A DNA stretch of 64,000 nucleotides. Origin: Rhodosporidiobolus odoratus (Eukaryota; Basidiomycota; Microbotryomycetes; Sporidiobolales; Sporidiobolaceae). Numbering within the stretch: the stretch's first letter is position 1; each line of letters starts with the position of its first letter. Positions 21,788 through 33,400 of the stretch are shown in pieces. The DNA is taken from NCBI GenBank assembly GCA_034387635.1, contig JAOANU010000013.1:1-64000 (forward strand). Reading direction: 5' to 3'. The notes below the pieces were generated by a model that saw only the letters and a list, made by a program, of their open reading frames with translations, was not told the DNA's origin and did no database searches. The translations under genes and the position numbers were made by a program.

Positions 21788-22486
21788 ATGCCTTCGTCAG
21801 ACTTACCCTCAACTCGTATCACTGACCCAACTTTCCTCGAGGGTTTGTTCTCGCCTTCCTCTCTCTCACTCCCATGACCTCATCAGTTTACTTCTCCCCG
21901 CTCGCAGGTCTACGAGTCGTGCTCGAGCCCTACTACGCTCGACACGCACCTCAAGACGAGATCGACGCAGTAGTCAAGCGAGCAGAAGCTTTCTTCCTTT
22001 CCTCGTTCGTCCTTTTCTTTCCTTCTTTTCCCGCCCCACATCATCCCGCTGATCCACCTTTCTCTCAAACCCCTCCACAGAAGAGCCGACCTCGACGTTA
22101 CCTTGTCCCAACCCGCCACCGACCTGAGCTCCGTCCCTCCCGCCTCCCCCTCACCCAGCACTTCCGAACCTCCCTACCCTCCCACCTTTTCTGAACTCGC
22201 AGCTCTCATCTCCTCCGGCGCTCCCGTTCCTGGGATCCGCGACATCCCCGATCAGCTCTCCTCTGAGACGCCGAGCGAGAGTACCCTCGCAGCCAAGGGT
22301 GGAGCGGGAAGAAAACCGTGGGAAAATGCGGGAGAGGTTGAGGGAAGGGTCGGGAAGGAGACGGCGGGAGAGGTAGGAAGGGAGACGCGACACAGCGGGG
22401 AGGAGGGACAGGAGAAGTCGTTGGAGCAGGAAGTCAGGGAGGAGCAAAGGAGACAGGCGGCGGAGGAGGGGTCTGGTCAGGTCTGA
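21788..22486 (+). CDS. PEX39: PEX39-like peroxisomal protein (KPWE motif)
   Basis: Exons 21788-21842, 21908-22004 and 22081-22486 close in phase and give 185 residues. The core PPTFSELAALISSG, then PVPGIRDIPDQL, then GRKPWENAG is the signature of the small family of human C6orf226 and yeast YJR012C, recently described as peroxin PEX39, which helps import of PTS2 cargo. The N-terminal exon pair is less conserved (GLRVVLEPYYARHAPQDEID). The C-terminal third is Gly/Glu/Arg-rich and probably disordered. It converges on the wax-synthase-domain gene, with 210 bp between stops. The family call rests on the PGIRxIPD and KPWE motifs; the PTS2 role is inferred from family members. Confidence 0.8.
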
Positions 22487-22696
22487 ACAACCACACGAGT
22501 CATTCTCTCTCGCGAATTCTCGCATCATGTAGGAATTTTTTGCAGAGCTAGTCGTCCTCGACCACAGGCGGCGCGAGACCCGCTCTGCGGTAGCCACCGA
22601 GTGAGACCTGACTTCTCGCAATGGACCTTCTCATCCTCACGTCTTGTGCACGCCGTCGAGCGCCTCTCTAGTAGATTCATGTACTTGCAGTGAGGT

Positions 22697-24370
22697 TCAA
22701 GCGTCCGTACAACAGCCTTCAGCTGAAAATCCGCCTACGAGGATCCGCCCTTCTCCCCACGAATACGCCGTCTTCCTCCAATTTTCCCAGAGCGGTCCCG
22801 GCTGCTGCAGTCTATCAGGCCAGTATCCCAAGCCTTTCAGCGCATGACCGACCGGCGAGAAGGGTCGACGGAAGCCGAGGTATCCGCGCGAGACAAACTG
22901 CAACACCGCAATCTCAGCATCGGTAAAAAGGACCGAGAAGAAAAGTGAAACTTACGAGTTCCGTCAGCAGGACTCCGCCGGACCCGACCACGGCTACAGT
23001 CCACAGTCTCCCCCAAGCTCCGCTCACTCGTTTGCCCGTCTGTCTCTCCCAGACGTGCTCGAGCACCACCCCAACCGCTTGGGACAAAAACACGGCCATC
23101 ATTCCCGAATAGTCCCGTCCGAGTCCGACAGCCTCCAAGCTCACTCCATGTATGAGCCCCGAGAAGGTGAACGCAGAAAGAACCGCTAGAAGGCGGGAAC
23201 GCGTCAAGGTCAATACGGGGAAGAAAGCCAGATGGGCGATGTCGAGGGAGAGGAAGTCGTGCCAGGCTTTGCTCCAGAAAGTGCGCACTGACTCGGGCGC
23301 TTTCAGGGCAAAGCGGGCTGATAAAGACGGCGGGAGAAGCAGGGCGAAGGGACTGAGGAGGTTCAAGGAGGGAAAGGGGAAAGCGGAGGAGAGATGCGTA
23401 GGAAGCAACGCGGAGCAGACGAGGGCGGTAACGTGGTGTACCATGGAGACGCTGGACTTGATTGTCGCGCCCACGTTGAGGGTGAGCAGGGCAACTCGGA
23501 TTGGCGTGAGGAGGTTGGGATAAGGCGAAGGTAGAGGGTTGAAGATGCTTGGACGGAGGGATGGGTCGGGCTGGAAAGTGGAGAAGGCGATGTGCCGAGA
23601 ATAGAGGAGAACGGTAAGGTCGCAGATTGCGCCGGCAAGGAGGAAGCTGCAGAAGTGGTACAGAAGCGGACGTCGGGGCAGGGTGTAGAAGGAAGGAGGG
23701 CGACCAGTCGAAAAGCCAAGATGCCGAGGGGAGAGAAGGAAGAGAGCTGCGAGCCCTAGTCGCTTGAGAGCACTGCGGCAAGGGTAGCCCGGTTCTTCCC
23801 GCGCTGCGACTGCGCCTCGAAGGACCTCGTAGTCAAACCGCTTGAGCTCTTCCTTTCCCGCCAGGGACCCCCACCACCCTTCTTCTCTCCGAGTGTACCA
23901 GGTCCACCCGATCCACCTGAGCCGTTGGGCTTGACCAAACAGGCCAAGGCTCAGAATGACAGCCCGTGCGCTAGCGTAGACGAAGAAGGCGCCCCATCCG
24001 GATTCATTCCAGAGTTCGAGGTCGCCCGCACGGTGTGCCATGCAAAGTTTGGATAAGAATGCCAAGGTGGAAGGGAGCAGGATGAGGCGAGTCAGGCCGT
24101 TGAGTCGGGAGTAGGGCGCGGGCGAGAGTGCGAGGTAGGAAAGGGCGAGGAAGTGGACGTAGGTGAGGGCAGCGAGGGTGACCGCGACAGCAGGGTCATC
24201 AGAGAGTGGCGGACGGGCTGTGGGAGGGAGATAGAGCGGGTGCGAGAGCGCTCGGCTCCAGAAGGCGGACGTCTGTGGGAGAAAAAGGTCAGCGGAAGGA
24301 GACGGGGCAACAGGGAATCGCTTACGGCCGACCCGATAGTACCTAGCTGCATGAAAGAAGGGTCTCGCAT
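22697..24370 (-). CDS. Wax-synthase-domain (MBOAT-like) membrane protein
   Basis: Three exons, 24370-24326, 24272-22956 and 22897-22697, give 520 residues. Intron 1 has GTAAGC, CTGAC and CACAG; intron 2 has GTAAGT and TTGCAG. At least seven hydrophobic segments are present, for example AVAVTLAALTYVHFLALSYL, LLYHFCSFLLAGAICDLTVL and LLAVLSAFTFSGLIHG. The motif SVRTFWSKAWHDFLS followed about 45 residues later by the histidine in SGLIHG is the wax synthase/MBOAT acyltransferase signature (Trp-His pair plus catalytic-type His). The protein probably sits in the ER membrane and transfers an acyl group, but the substrate cannot be read from sequence. Fungal members include secondary-metabolite acetyltransferases as well as lipid enzymes. 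The last exon extends the protein by 66 residues beyond the membrane domain. Confidence 0.85.
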
Positions 24371-26207
24371 TACTCAATGTTTTGTCAGGGGCTTGCGAAG
24401 GTAGACAAGCGAGTTTAAATCCGGTCGAGGTGGAAGTACGGCACGACGGCCATCGGGCTGAGATCAAAGCGATGGAACGAGCGCGTGTCGATAGACGTAG
24501 GCGAGATTGTCAACGTAAGCTATAAGCTGCTAGTTCTAGAGGAGCGAGTTGCAAACTGCTGTCGACTCGAGATTGTAGCAACTCTATTTCCTCGCTTAGC
24601 TTGACTCGATCTCGTCCTGAAGATCGACACGGGCCTTTCATCGCTCCGTCCAGGCGTAGACAAGGTCTGTACGGTACTACTCAGCGTGCTCGCGGTATAT
24701 TGGTCGGTTCCCACTTGGTCCTCACCTCTTCCCTCCTTCGAGAGCTGACTTGGCCCACCTCCGCAGGCCTCTTCAGCTGGCCCAGCACTCGCCGCCTCGA
24801 GACTTCGCTCAGCCCGAGAACGCCAACGACCGGGTCGCTACTAGGCAGCATTGGAAGGAACTGCGCGCATAGGAAGTGTGGGCGAGGCTGGTTTGTGGGG
24901 TCAAGAGCGGAGAGCTGCAGCAGGCAACGCTGGTCTGCCTCCACTTCGAGACCTGAGAAGCGGATTGCGATGCGATTATAAAGGTCGGAGTGACGACCCT
25001 GAGGATTAGGCCGTCGGCCGCCCTGAGGAGAAACCGGGACATCTTCGTGCGTTACGTTCTCTCCTTGGTCCCATGAGCTTCCGCTATATCTCGCCATCAC
25101 CATGTCTCGCCCTCACTGCTCTGTTCGACGCTTCAAATGTTTGCGTTCCTGGCCTACTACTTACTTCGACTTCTCTCCACAGACTTGCTGACAAGGCCTC
25201 TCGTTCTTTGCTGCGTTACATTATCTGCTTCGTCTCTGTTTTGTCGATTATTGGCTTCGTCAAGAACGCCCGACATCGCGACGGCCGCTACAGCCCGGAC
25301 ACTCGCGACAAGTTCTGGTTCAGCACCTCGTCCACGCTTCCAACCCGCTTCGCTATCCGCCTAGCTACAACACCTGTCCCAACGACCCCCTGCACCCTCA
25401 GCGCAATCTCGGAGCGGCTCAGTACCTACTCATCCTCCTTCCACCCCGCCCGGTCTACTCCCTCCCCTCGAGCCGGGACTTGTTCTCCTTCCACTCCACG
25501 ACCCCCGAGGTGACCTCATCTCCCTCGCGCAAATGTCCCTACAGACAAATTTCTTTAAACGCACCCTTGCCCTTCCAACCTCTTCGGCCTTCCCCTATTC
25601 GTCCCTTTCCTCCCCTTCCGATCCCCCACCTTCCCTCTTCCTCCTCGGCACTCAACAGCTCTACCCTATTGGTCGCGTTGCAGAAGAACAAGCCAGGCTG
25701 GAGGATGCCTGTGCGGTCGTTGGCGTTGAAGCCGAAGGCCAGCCGTTGTTCCTTGCACAATGCGGGCAACGACACGTTGGCGACGTTGAGGCTGTTTGTC
25801 AGGTTGATGGCCTTGAATATCGGGGCGAGCGCGGATGAGGTCCCGGTTAAAATGCTGGCGTCACCGTCGGGGACCAAGGTTGGACAAAGGCATGCAGTAT
25901 GACTGGTAGCGGAGGAGGGAACCGGAAGGAGTGAACGTTGTGATGTTGCTTTTTTCGCCGTTGCTGTTCCTTCCGTTTGTTCCGTAGTACGTCACAGCAA
26001 CAACATTCATTCCGCTGTGCTACGCTGTAGGACTACCAGCAGAGCAACTCGCTTTCAGTCTTCCGGAAGAACAAGAGGCAAAAAAGGGCGATCACAAGAG
26101 AAATGGCAATGAGTGACTCCTACCTCGCCTACACGACGTTTGATAAGCTTCTCAAGCGACTCCCTCGCGACGTCTTTGTCCCACTCAAGCAAGCGTATCT
26201 GATCCCC
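24371..26207. other. Unresolved region, possible broken coding pieces
   Basis: Several stretches look coding but could not be joined. On the minus strand, about 24955-24730 reads GLEVEADQRCLLQLSALDP and onward, following an acceptor-like CTTCTCAG and ending at GTGAGG. Also on the minus strand, about 25995-25890 and 25880-25620 read MNVVAVTYYGTNGRNSN and VPDGDASILTGTSSAL. These two lie in frames that differ by one base near 25875. Plus-strand frames also run through 25073-25902. No family was recognised. It may be a decayed secreted-protein gene (three N-glycosylation-like NxS/T sites) next to other fragments. Confidence 0.25.
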
Positions 26208-27735
26208 TCAAGCCTTCTCTTTCTCCTGCGAATCCTGCGATTTCCCAAAATCGCGTTCAACCGCGATCGCGTCTTCCTGCTCCTTGACGGCGGTCTCGTC
26301 GGCCGAGTCGAGAAGCTTGCCGGCGAGGCTGATGAGGTTGCCGAGCTGTAGATGCATTGTGGTCAGCGCTAGGCTGTAAAGGTAGGAAAAGGAGAAGGGA
26401 GACAGGGAGAGTCGCACCTTCGACACTTGGCTGTGTTTCTCCTGCTCCTTGATCGAGTCGGGAGAGAGCGCTTCCAGTAGCGAAATGACAGCTTCAGGAG
26501 CGACAATAGCTGTAGAACGCCGAGACTAATCAGTAGGCTGCAGAAACCCTTTTCAACAAGCCATCGGAGGACGACGGGCGGAAAGCGGACACACCTTTCT
26601 GGCAATATGTCCTAGCTTGCTCAACCTTAACATCCTCTGCTGCAAGCTGCACTTCACCCGCCATGCCAGCCGTCCACAACGACCTCGCCCCAAGATCTTG
26701 CACCACAAGTTCGACCATAGCTTCTCCGGCGTTCCCGTTGACGGCACTGGCGAGGTAACGCCAGAGCGGGAGAAGGGGCTTTGTCGTTCCATCTTGAGCC
26801 GCGTTTGAGTCGGGCACGGACCTTCTCAACTCCGCCAGCAATCGAGTCGAGCTCCCTGACCGCTCCCTCAAGCCCTCCCATGGCGACAGGGTATGTCTTG
26901 AGTAGCTCCACTGACACTGATCACGCTCTAAGCTTAGCGAGAAGAGGGTCTACAGCGGTGATGAGGCCTTCGCCCCCGTGGGATTCGCCGCCATCTCCCT
27001 GACCAACCCTACGATACTCCGTCTCCGCAGAGTACTCGAGACGCTCCCAGCCCCAAGGTACGACCTCTTCTGCCTGCTCCACCTTGCCGGACGAGAAGAG
27101 CTCGAAAGTGTAGTCGGGGGTAGCCGAGTTCCATTTGGCTTGCATGAACGGTGTCAAGCGTTCGTGAGCTTGACGGAGGTAGTCAAGGCGAGACTTTGGC
27201 TGGTCCGGCTCCTTCGAGTCCTTCTCGAGTTTCCTCTTCTTCGCCGCCGGCTCGCCGTCACCTCCTTAAGTCTCGACCTTCTTCTTTGGCTCAACGAGAA
27301 GAGCAAGATGGCGTAGGGCAAAAAATTCGAGGCTCACAAGCCACCCTTCAAGAACTCGTCTTCGTCTTCGAGATTGCTGTAAGGATCAGCTTGGCTGAAG
27401 GGTGTGAGGGTTCTCCAGCCGTTGTTAAGCTTCTAGAGAAGAGAGCGAGCTTCGTTCATTTTGTCTGTAGCTGGAAGGAGGGCGATGAGGGAGTAAGGCG
27501 TGGGATAGAAGACCTCAAGAGCATCTCTGAGAAGCTTGAAGAGATCGGCGAGGGTGGGAGCGTCGTCTACTAGAGTTGGAGCGGGGTGGTCTTCGGAGAA
27601 GAAAGGAGGTGGAGAAGGGGGTGCAGACTTCTTCTTCTTGGACTTCTGGGGCTTCTGGTCTTCCGAAGACTGCTTCTGCTGCTGACTGTAAGGCTCAGCT
27701 GAGGTCTGATTCTTGTTCTTTGTGTTCTTAGGCAT
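26208..27735 (-). pseudogene. Probable decayed (or mis-modelled) multi-exon gene
   Basis: The 5' part, from ATG 27735, encodes a Lys/Gln-rich start and then PTLADLFKLLRDALEVFYPT, up to MNEARSLL and a TAG at 27433. The same frame continues with protein-like KLNNGWRTLTPFSQADPYSN until TGA at 27334. Further on come nuclear-signal-like KKKVE and AAKKRKLE blocks split by TAA (27266), then LDYLRQAHERLTPFMQ, TGA at 26921, GGLEGAVRELDSIAGGVEKV, and a one-base frame change near 26800 into DGTTKPLLPLWRYLASAVNG. The 3' exons 26509-26418 and 26345-26208 have good splice sites and end in EKEKA. Unannotated introns could remove some stops, but not the 26800 shift. No family was recognised. Confidence 0.4.
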
Positions 27736-28509
27736 GTCGAGAGTGAAAAAGAAAAGTCGGCTCGAGTAGCTGTGAGGGTTCCTGCCCAGGGCGAGACAGT
27801 CGGTCTACGTTGCAGAAAGCTTCGGGTTCAGCCATCGCCTCTTCTCCGGCGCTGAGGAGGGCGGTTCCCACCCCTTTCGTGAAGGGGGAGGAGAGCCAAC
27901 CACGGAGACAGGAAAGTGGTCTGCAAGATGAAAGAGACGCACCCGCAAGGGATAGGGCCGCGTGACCTAGCTACCGTAGCATTGTAGTTGCAAAAGTTTG
28001 TACAACCCAACAGTGAACGGCACAGGTGAGACGCAGAAAAGTGAAAAAATAAAAAATAAAAAATAAAAAAAGAGCCGTGCGGTTGGAGGCAGGAGGTACC
28101 GAGGGAGGCCGGGAGTAAGAGGGATGCGGCCATAGAGAGTCCTCCGAGTCTCCGCTTCTCGCAAGAAGCTCGAAGCTGTCTGGCTGGCGGAGCGAGGCAT
28201 CGATCTGTAGCAGAGTGGAGACGAGGCGGCACGTTCAATTGCTGCGGAAGTTGAGCGTGATGAAGAGAACGAGCGGCGGCGTCTTACTCCCTCGCCTGTG
28301 CCGTCCTTTAACGATCTAGACTCGATTCCAGGTAGCGTCCGAAGAGTGCATTGCGAAACTGTGGATCTGGATGAGTTGAGTTCGGAATGTTTCGCTCGTG
28401 AATTCGAAAACAACTTGCTGCCCTCGTTCTCTCAGTATACAGCTTATCTTGCTGATCGAGGAGTATATCTAGTCCTTCATTAGTTCACTATAGTCACTCT
28501 TTAGCCCTA
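27736..28509. other. Intergenic with A-rich microsatellite
   Basis: This stretch lies between the decayed gene and cold-shock gene 1, divergent. A minus-strand open frame through 28413-27967 contains a plausible segment (SMPRSASQTASSFLREAETR) followed by a GTACCT site, but no gene could be built. Confidence 0.3.
28043..28072. repeat. (A6T)n microsatellite
   Basis: Three AAAAAAT units followed by an A7 run. It stands out sharply against the GC-rich background. Confidence 0.8.
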
Positions 28510-30088
28510 ATGACTCACCCGGGCTCCGTCCCCGACTAGTACGGCTCCTCCTCGTCGTCTCGTACATTTCGTCTTCAAGGCCAGCTGACCGATCTGGGAT
28601 TGTTACAGCTTTTCTACCGCTTGTTCCCTCCCTGATAAAAGCTCTCACCGCCCGTCTCCCCTCTCTGCCGCCCCTAAGCAGCTCGACCCGTTATTGAACC
28701 CCACATCTCCGAATTCATCCAACTTTCAGTCTCTTGTACAGGATATACAACTCTTACAGCTAGGCGGGAATCATCAGAGGGGTACTAGCGATGAACCTGT
28801 CACACCTCCCCGCCACAGTGCGCCAGCCTTTCAATACTCGGGCCTCCTCACCTCAACTCACCATCAGGCCAAAGTCGATCACGACACCTTCTCCCCGGCT
28901 ATGGGCTACGACACCTCACCAGTCTACCGACTACCACCTCAGACTCCACCTCTCAACGCTTTCTCGGCCCCTGGCTCACCCTTTACCTTCAACCTCCCCC
29001 ACCAACGCTCCCCTTCCCACGGCGCACTGCATTTTCACTCTCGCTTCCCCTCCTATGCGCTTCCCTCCCCTTCAGCTCTAGCCAGACAGGCTCGAGAAAC
29101 TTTCTGGCCCGCTTCTCCCGCACCCAGCCACCTCCCCCGCCGTGATCCCTCCCCACCTCTCTTCGACTATCCTGCCTCTCCTTTCGGCTTCAGCTTCGAT
29201 TCCCACCGGTTTGCCTTCTCGCACCAGCGACAGATAACGTCATTCTCCGAGCCAGAGATCGTCTACCCTATCAGTCAGGGGGGCCGCGACTCGAGGTCAA
29301 TTCGAAAACAGCTCGAAGAGGGAAAGCACCTGTGCAGTTTTGGGACGGTCAAATTCTTTGACGTTGCCAAGGTGCGCTTTCCCTGCTCCTGGTTGGTGTC
29401 TGCCATGCTCACTTGCTCGTTTGACGCAGGGGTTCGGCTTCATCGTCGACACTCACTCCACCGAACTGATCGCAGACGGTAATTCCCTCTCCCACTTACT
29501 CTCTATATCGGCTGATTCGTTCGCCCGACTTGTCGTCTGTACAGTCTTCGTTCACTACTCCGGTATCGATCAACAGAGCGGTTTCCGCTGCCTCTCGCAA
29601 GGGGAACAGGTACGCGTCCCAACTATCCTCCTCTCTTGACCTTCTCAATCCCGAATTTTCGAGTTCTTTCCGCCGCCCTGCGGCAGACCTGCGCTGACTC
29701 TTCAACTGCACTGTGACAGGTCGAGTACATTCTTACCAAGCACTCGAGTGGGAAGTACCAAGCTCTGAAGGTGACGGGAATGAATGGTCCGTCTTCCCTG
29801 TCTCTTTTCTCCCCCTTACGACGCTTTCAGTCTCCTCCTTCAGACTCTAACCACTTCACTGACCCTACATCACTTGACACTACAGGAAGTCCCCTCCTAG
29901 GCCTCCAAGACCCCCGTCAAGCCGCCGCAGTCCGACGCAGCTCAACCTCTTCCGGCAAAGAAAACCAACCTCGTCGCAAGCCCAAAGTCGTGCCCGTTCC
30001 CGTTTCGTCGCCGTATCCTCCGCCTGGTTTAGAGCCTGGTCCTCAGAGTTTCAGGTGTCAGGAGGGGTGGGGGATGCTTACCCTCTGA
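28510..30088 (+). CDS. Cold-shock-domain protein 1
   Basis: Six exons give 391 residues: 28510-28538, 28609-29371, 29430-29478, 29545-29609, 29720-29786 and 29886-30088. All phases close. Residues about 10-250 are Pro/Ser-rich and probably disordered. Residues about 255-325 form a single cold-shock domain: GTVKFFDVAK, GFGFIVDTHS (RNP1), DVFVHYSGI (RNP2), GFRCLSQGEQVEYIL, SGKYQALKVTGMN. A conserved tail motif RRKPKVVPVPV follows. Such domains bind single-stranded RNA or DNA, so the protein probably regulates mRNA stability or translation; that role is inferred. The start rests on a 29-nt first exon (MTHPGSVPD) spliced by a GTACGG...CTGACC...TACAG intron. Intron positions in the domain match cold-shock gene 2 exactly. 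Confidence 0.88.
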
Positions 30089-30477
30089 GTCGCTAGGGAC
30101 ACTCCGCTTCTTTACGTGATTTTACCTAATAGTCCCTTGATGCTTCGAACCTCCGTTCTTTCCTTGTTTTGCAGTACTTTGTCACCTTCTTACCTGTGAC
30201 TACCTCGTTTCGTGTTAAACATTCTGCAGTGTCCGTCTCCCTCCTCGAAAGATTTGCATCGAAGGAGCGCGGCCTACAACCTTCGACTCAGCCGTTTGAG
30301 CAGCAGAGAGGGCGCCGTAGCTCACCAGTTGGCCGTAAGAGCAGCCTATGGGACGAAGCCACTGAGGATTGGTATACGACGCTGCAATGCATCTCAAACA
30401 TGAAAGATAACCCAAAAAATAGCCCATCTCGAAATATCTCCTGCAAGCTCTATAAAGCCCCACCCCCTCCAATCTAT

Positions 30478-33400
30478 CTACTTCCCCTTCCTAGCTCCCC
30501 TCTCTGCCATCTCCTTCAGAGCTTCATACTCCCCACTCTTCCTACACAACGCTGCAAACGCCGAGTCCTCTTTGGCGAGGAGGTTGAGCGGCGTATCGTA
30601 CTCCTGCACGACACCATGGTGGAGGACTAGGATCTTGTCGTAGTCGATGATGGTGCGAAGACGGTCTGAGAGTGGGATACGTAGCAAGGAGAGAGAGCGA
30701 GAAAGAGGGAGAGGAGAACAAGGTTAGCGAAAGTAGCGCGAGCGAGCAAAAGGAAAAAAAACGAGGCCACTCACGAGCGATGCACAGGATCGTCGCATCC
30801 GACATCTCCTCCCTGATCGTCTGCTGGATCCGTTCGTCTGTGGCGTGGTCCAAGGAAGCTGTCGACTCGTCGAGGATAAGGATGGAAGAGCTCTTCAGCT
30901 TGAGAATACCCCGAGCGAGGGCTAAGAGTTGCCGTTGGCCTGCGAGCAAGTAGACGTGAGTACGAGACCACTCACGCCCAGCGAGGAGAAAAGGTAACAC
31001 GCACCGGCAGAAAAGTTCTTCCCTCCTTCGCTCACCACCATCTCGAGCGACTTGACCACGTAGCGCTCCGTTGCCTCGTCCGCTGCCGTAGTTCCCTCAC
31101 TTCCGCTCCGGACGCTCGCTGCGCGGCTCGGACCGGGCGTGGGGCGGGGAGTGGTGCCCGATGCACCGGGAGCAGCCATCTGAACCCGCTGCAGGGCATT
31201 CCAGACGTCTACATCAGAGTGCTGGTCGAAGGGGTCTGCGACCAAGAGAAGTATCAGTGGGTCTCCATGACACAAGGGGTAGGAAGAAGAGCAGACTTAC
31301 CGAGATTGAAGCGGAGCGTTCCGGCAAACAGGGCGGCTTCCTGCGCTACGATTGTGAGGCGGCTTCGCAGATCTTCAAGCTTCAACGTGTTGATGTCGAG
31401 ACCGTCGATGGTGATGTTTCCGCTTGAAGGTTCGATGAAGCGGAAGAACGAGAGACCGAGGGTAGACTTGCCGGAGCCTGTGATCAACTTGAGGGTCAGC
31501 CGATGCGCGGCAAGGGGGCAAAGAGCGATGATAAAAGCGTACCTGTTCGTCCGACGATTCCGACCTTCTCTCCTCCCTTGACCTCGAACGACACGCCCTT
31601 GAGAACCGGGGGAAGATCCGGTGCGTAGCTGGCGGTGAGCTGGTTGACCGAAATCCTCCCACCGCGGGTAGGCCAGATCGCAGGAGGCTTGATCCCGCCC
31701 TTCGACTCTTGTTCGAGCTGGGTATCTACAGGAGCGGGGCAAAGAAGGGAAGGAGCGGATGGCCCGGGGAGGGGCACGGTCAGTGCGTGCTGAGCGTACT
31801 CAAGTCGAAACAGCCATAACAGCGAAGACGAGGTGAAAGCAGATGGCTTACATTCCTGCACCCGTTCCACCGAGTTTGCCTGCACCTCGACTTGTGCCCA
31901 TAGCCTCACTACCCAGATGATGCGGTCGTTGAAGGCGAGGGCGAAAGACATGATGAAGCCGGCAAGAGCGGCATCCATGTGCTTGGCTACAGATAGAGGG
32001 GCAGTCAGATACGCAAAGCGGAATTCAGGCCAGAAGAAGTGGAAAAGGGTCGAGGGCTTACAGAAGATGATGAATAGTGCAGCAGAAAGAGCGACGAAAG
32101 CGCCAGCGGTGTCGACACGGACCGAGAGCCAGCGGTTACCGAGCCCTGGTAGGCAAGACGAGACGTCAGTTAATTCGCGCCAAATAGTGAGAGGAAATAA
32201 CCCACAAAGCGTGAAGAAAGGCCGGTTGTTCTCGTCAAGCAAGTCGAAGATGTTCTGCATGAAGCGGGAAGCATCGCCGTACGCCCTGATGGTGGAGACG
32301 CCCTGTAGCGCTTCGCCGAAGAGGGAGAAGATGGGCGACTTGGTGACGGATTCTGCAGAAGAAGCGGAAACGCTCAGTATCAGCTCGATACCTCCTGCGT
32401 ATTCCGCTCGCGGGATCGCGGGATGGAGAGAAAGCACAAAATACGGAAGAGGACTACAACGTACCGAATCGCTTCAGCTCGCGCGAAGAAGCGAGGTACA
32501 CTTTGCCGAGGAAAGCGTAGAAAAGGGTAATGACGAGAGCCGCTGGCAGGAAAGCGGGGATACCCGCCGAAATGGTGCCGATAATACCGACGACCATAAG
32601 GATTTCGAGTGAGAGGTACATGGATGTCGAGGCCAGATCTTGGTCGATAGTCTCCTGATCCTTGCTGAGGCGGTTGAGGATGCGGCCGGTCGGGGTAGAG
32701 TCGAAAAAGCGAACTAGACAGGAGGAGAGTGTCAGTACCACTCACGAGCAATGCTGTAGACCATCGTGCAATGGTTCTAGCCAGTACGGACGAGCAGGAA
32801 CTGAGATCTTAGCGAGAAGTGATCACAAAACGCACTGCGAGCGCCCAAAATAGACCGGATGAGGTTGTCGTAGATGACTCTGCTCGCAATGAGTCCGCGC
32901 CAGAGCCCTGCGTATAGCATTCAGAATCAGTATGGGCGAGAGAAACAAGAAGACGTAGGAGGGAATGGATGAACGGGAGGAGAAGAACTCACAGAAAGCG
33001 ACTCGACTGGTGATTAGCACAAGGTTCACGAGTGCCAGTATACAGTAGGTCTTGAGCCAGAAATCAGAATCGTTGGCATGGTCGCTGATGACGCCCGCTG
33101 CGCTAAAGGTTCCGTTTGAAGCGGAGGAAGCGAGACCCAACGCTCCCGCAACATGGGTAGGCACAGCCTTCCAGCGCTGCATCGACTCGCTAACAGCCAT
33201 GTTGACGAGGGGAACGAAAGAGGACTCGCGGTTGTCGAACGCTTGAGCCCAGTATCGAAGGGCGAGGTTGACGGCTGTGAAAGGAGGGAGTGAGACGAGC
33301 CTTCTGCAGAATAGAGCAAAAGGGAACGTACCGACATCAGCCAATTGAGCGCTGACAAGGATAGCCACCGTAAGGAGGACTATGGGCAAGCCACCGAACG

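Noticed and set aside
25073..25902. Plus-strand frames near 25 kb as a membrane or P450-like gene
   Set aside because: The N-terminus is hydrophobic, but no heme-binding or other family motif follows, and the minus strand gives equally plausible fragments.
28043..28072. A6T tract as an origin or telomere-like element
   Set aside because: It is short, isolated and simply a microsatellite; no accompanying motifs.
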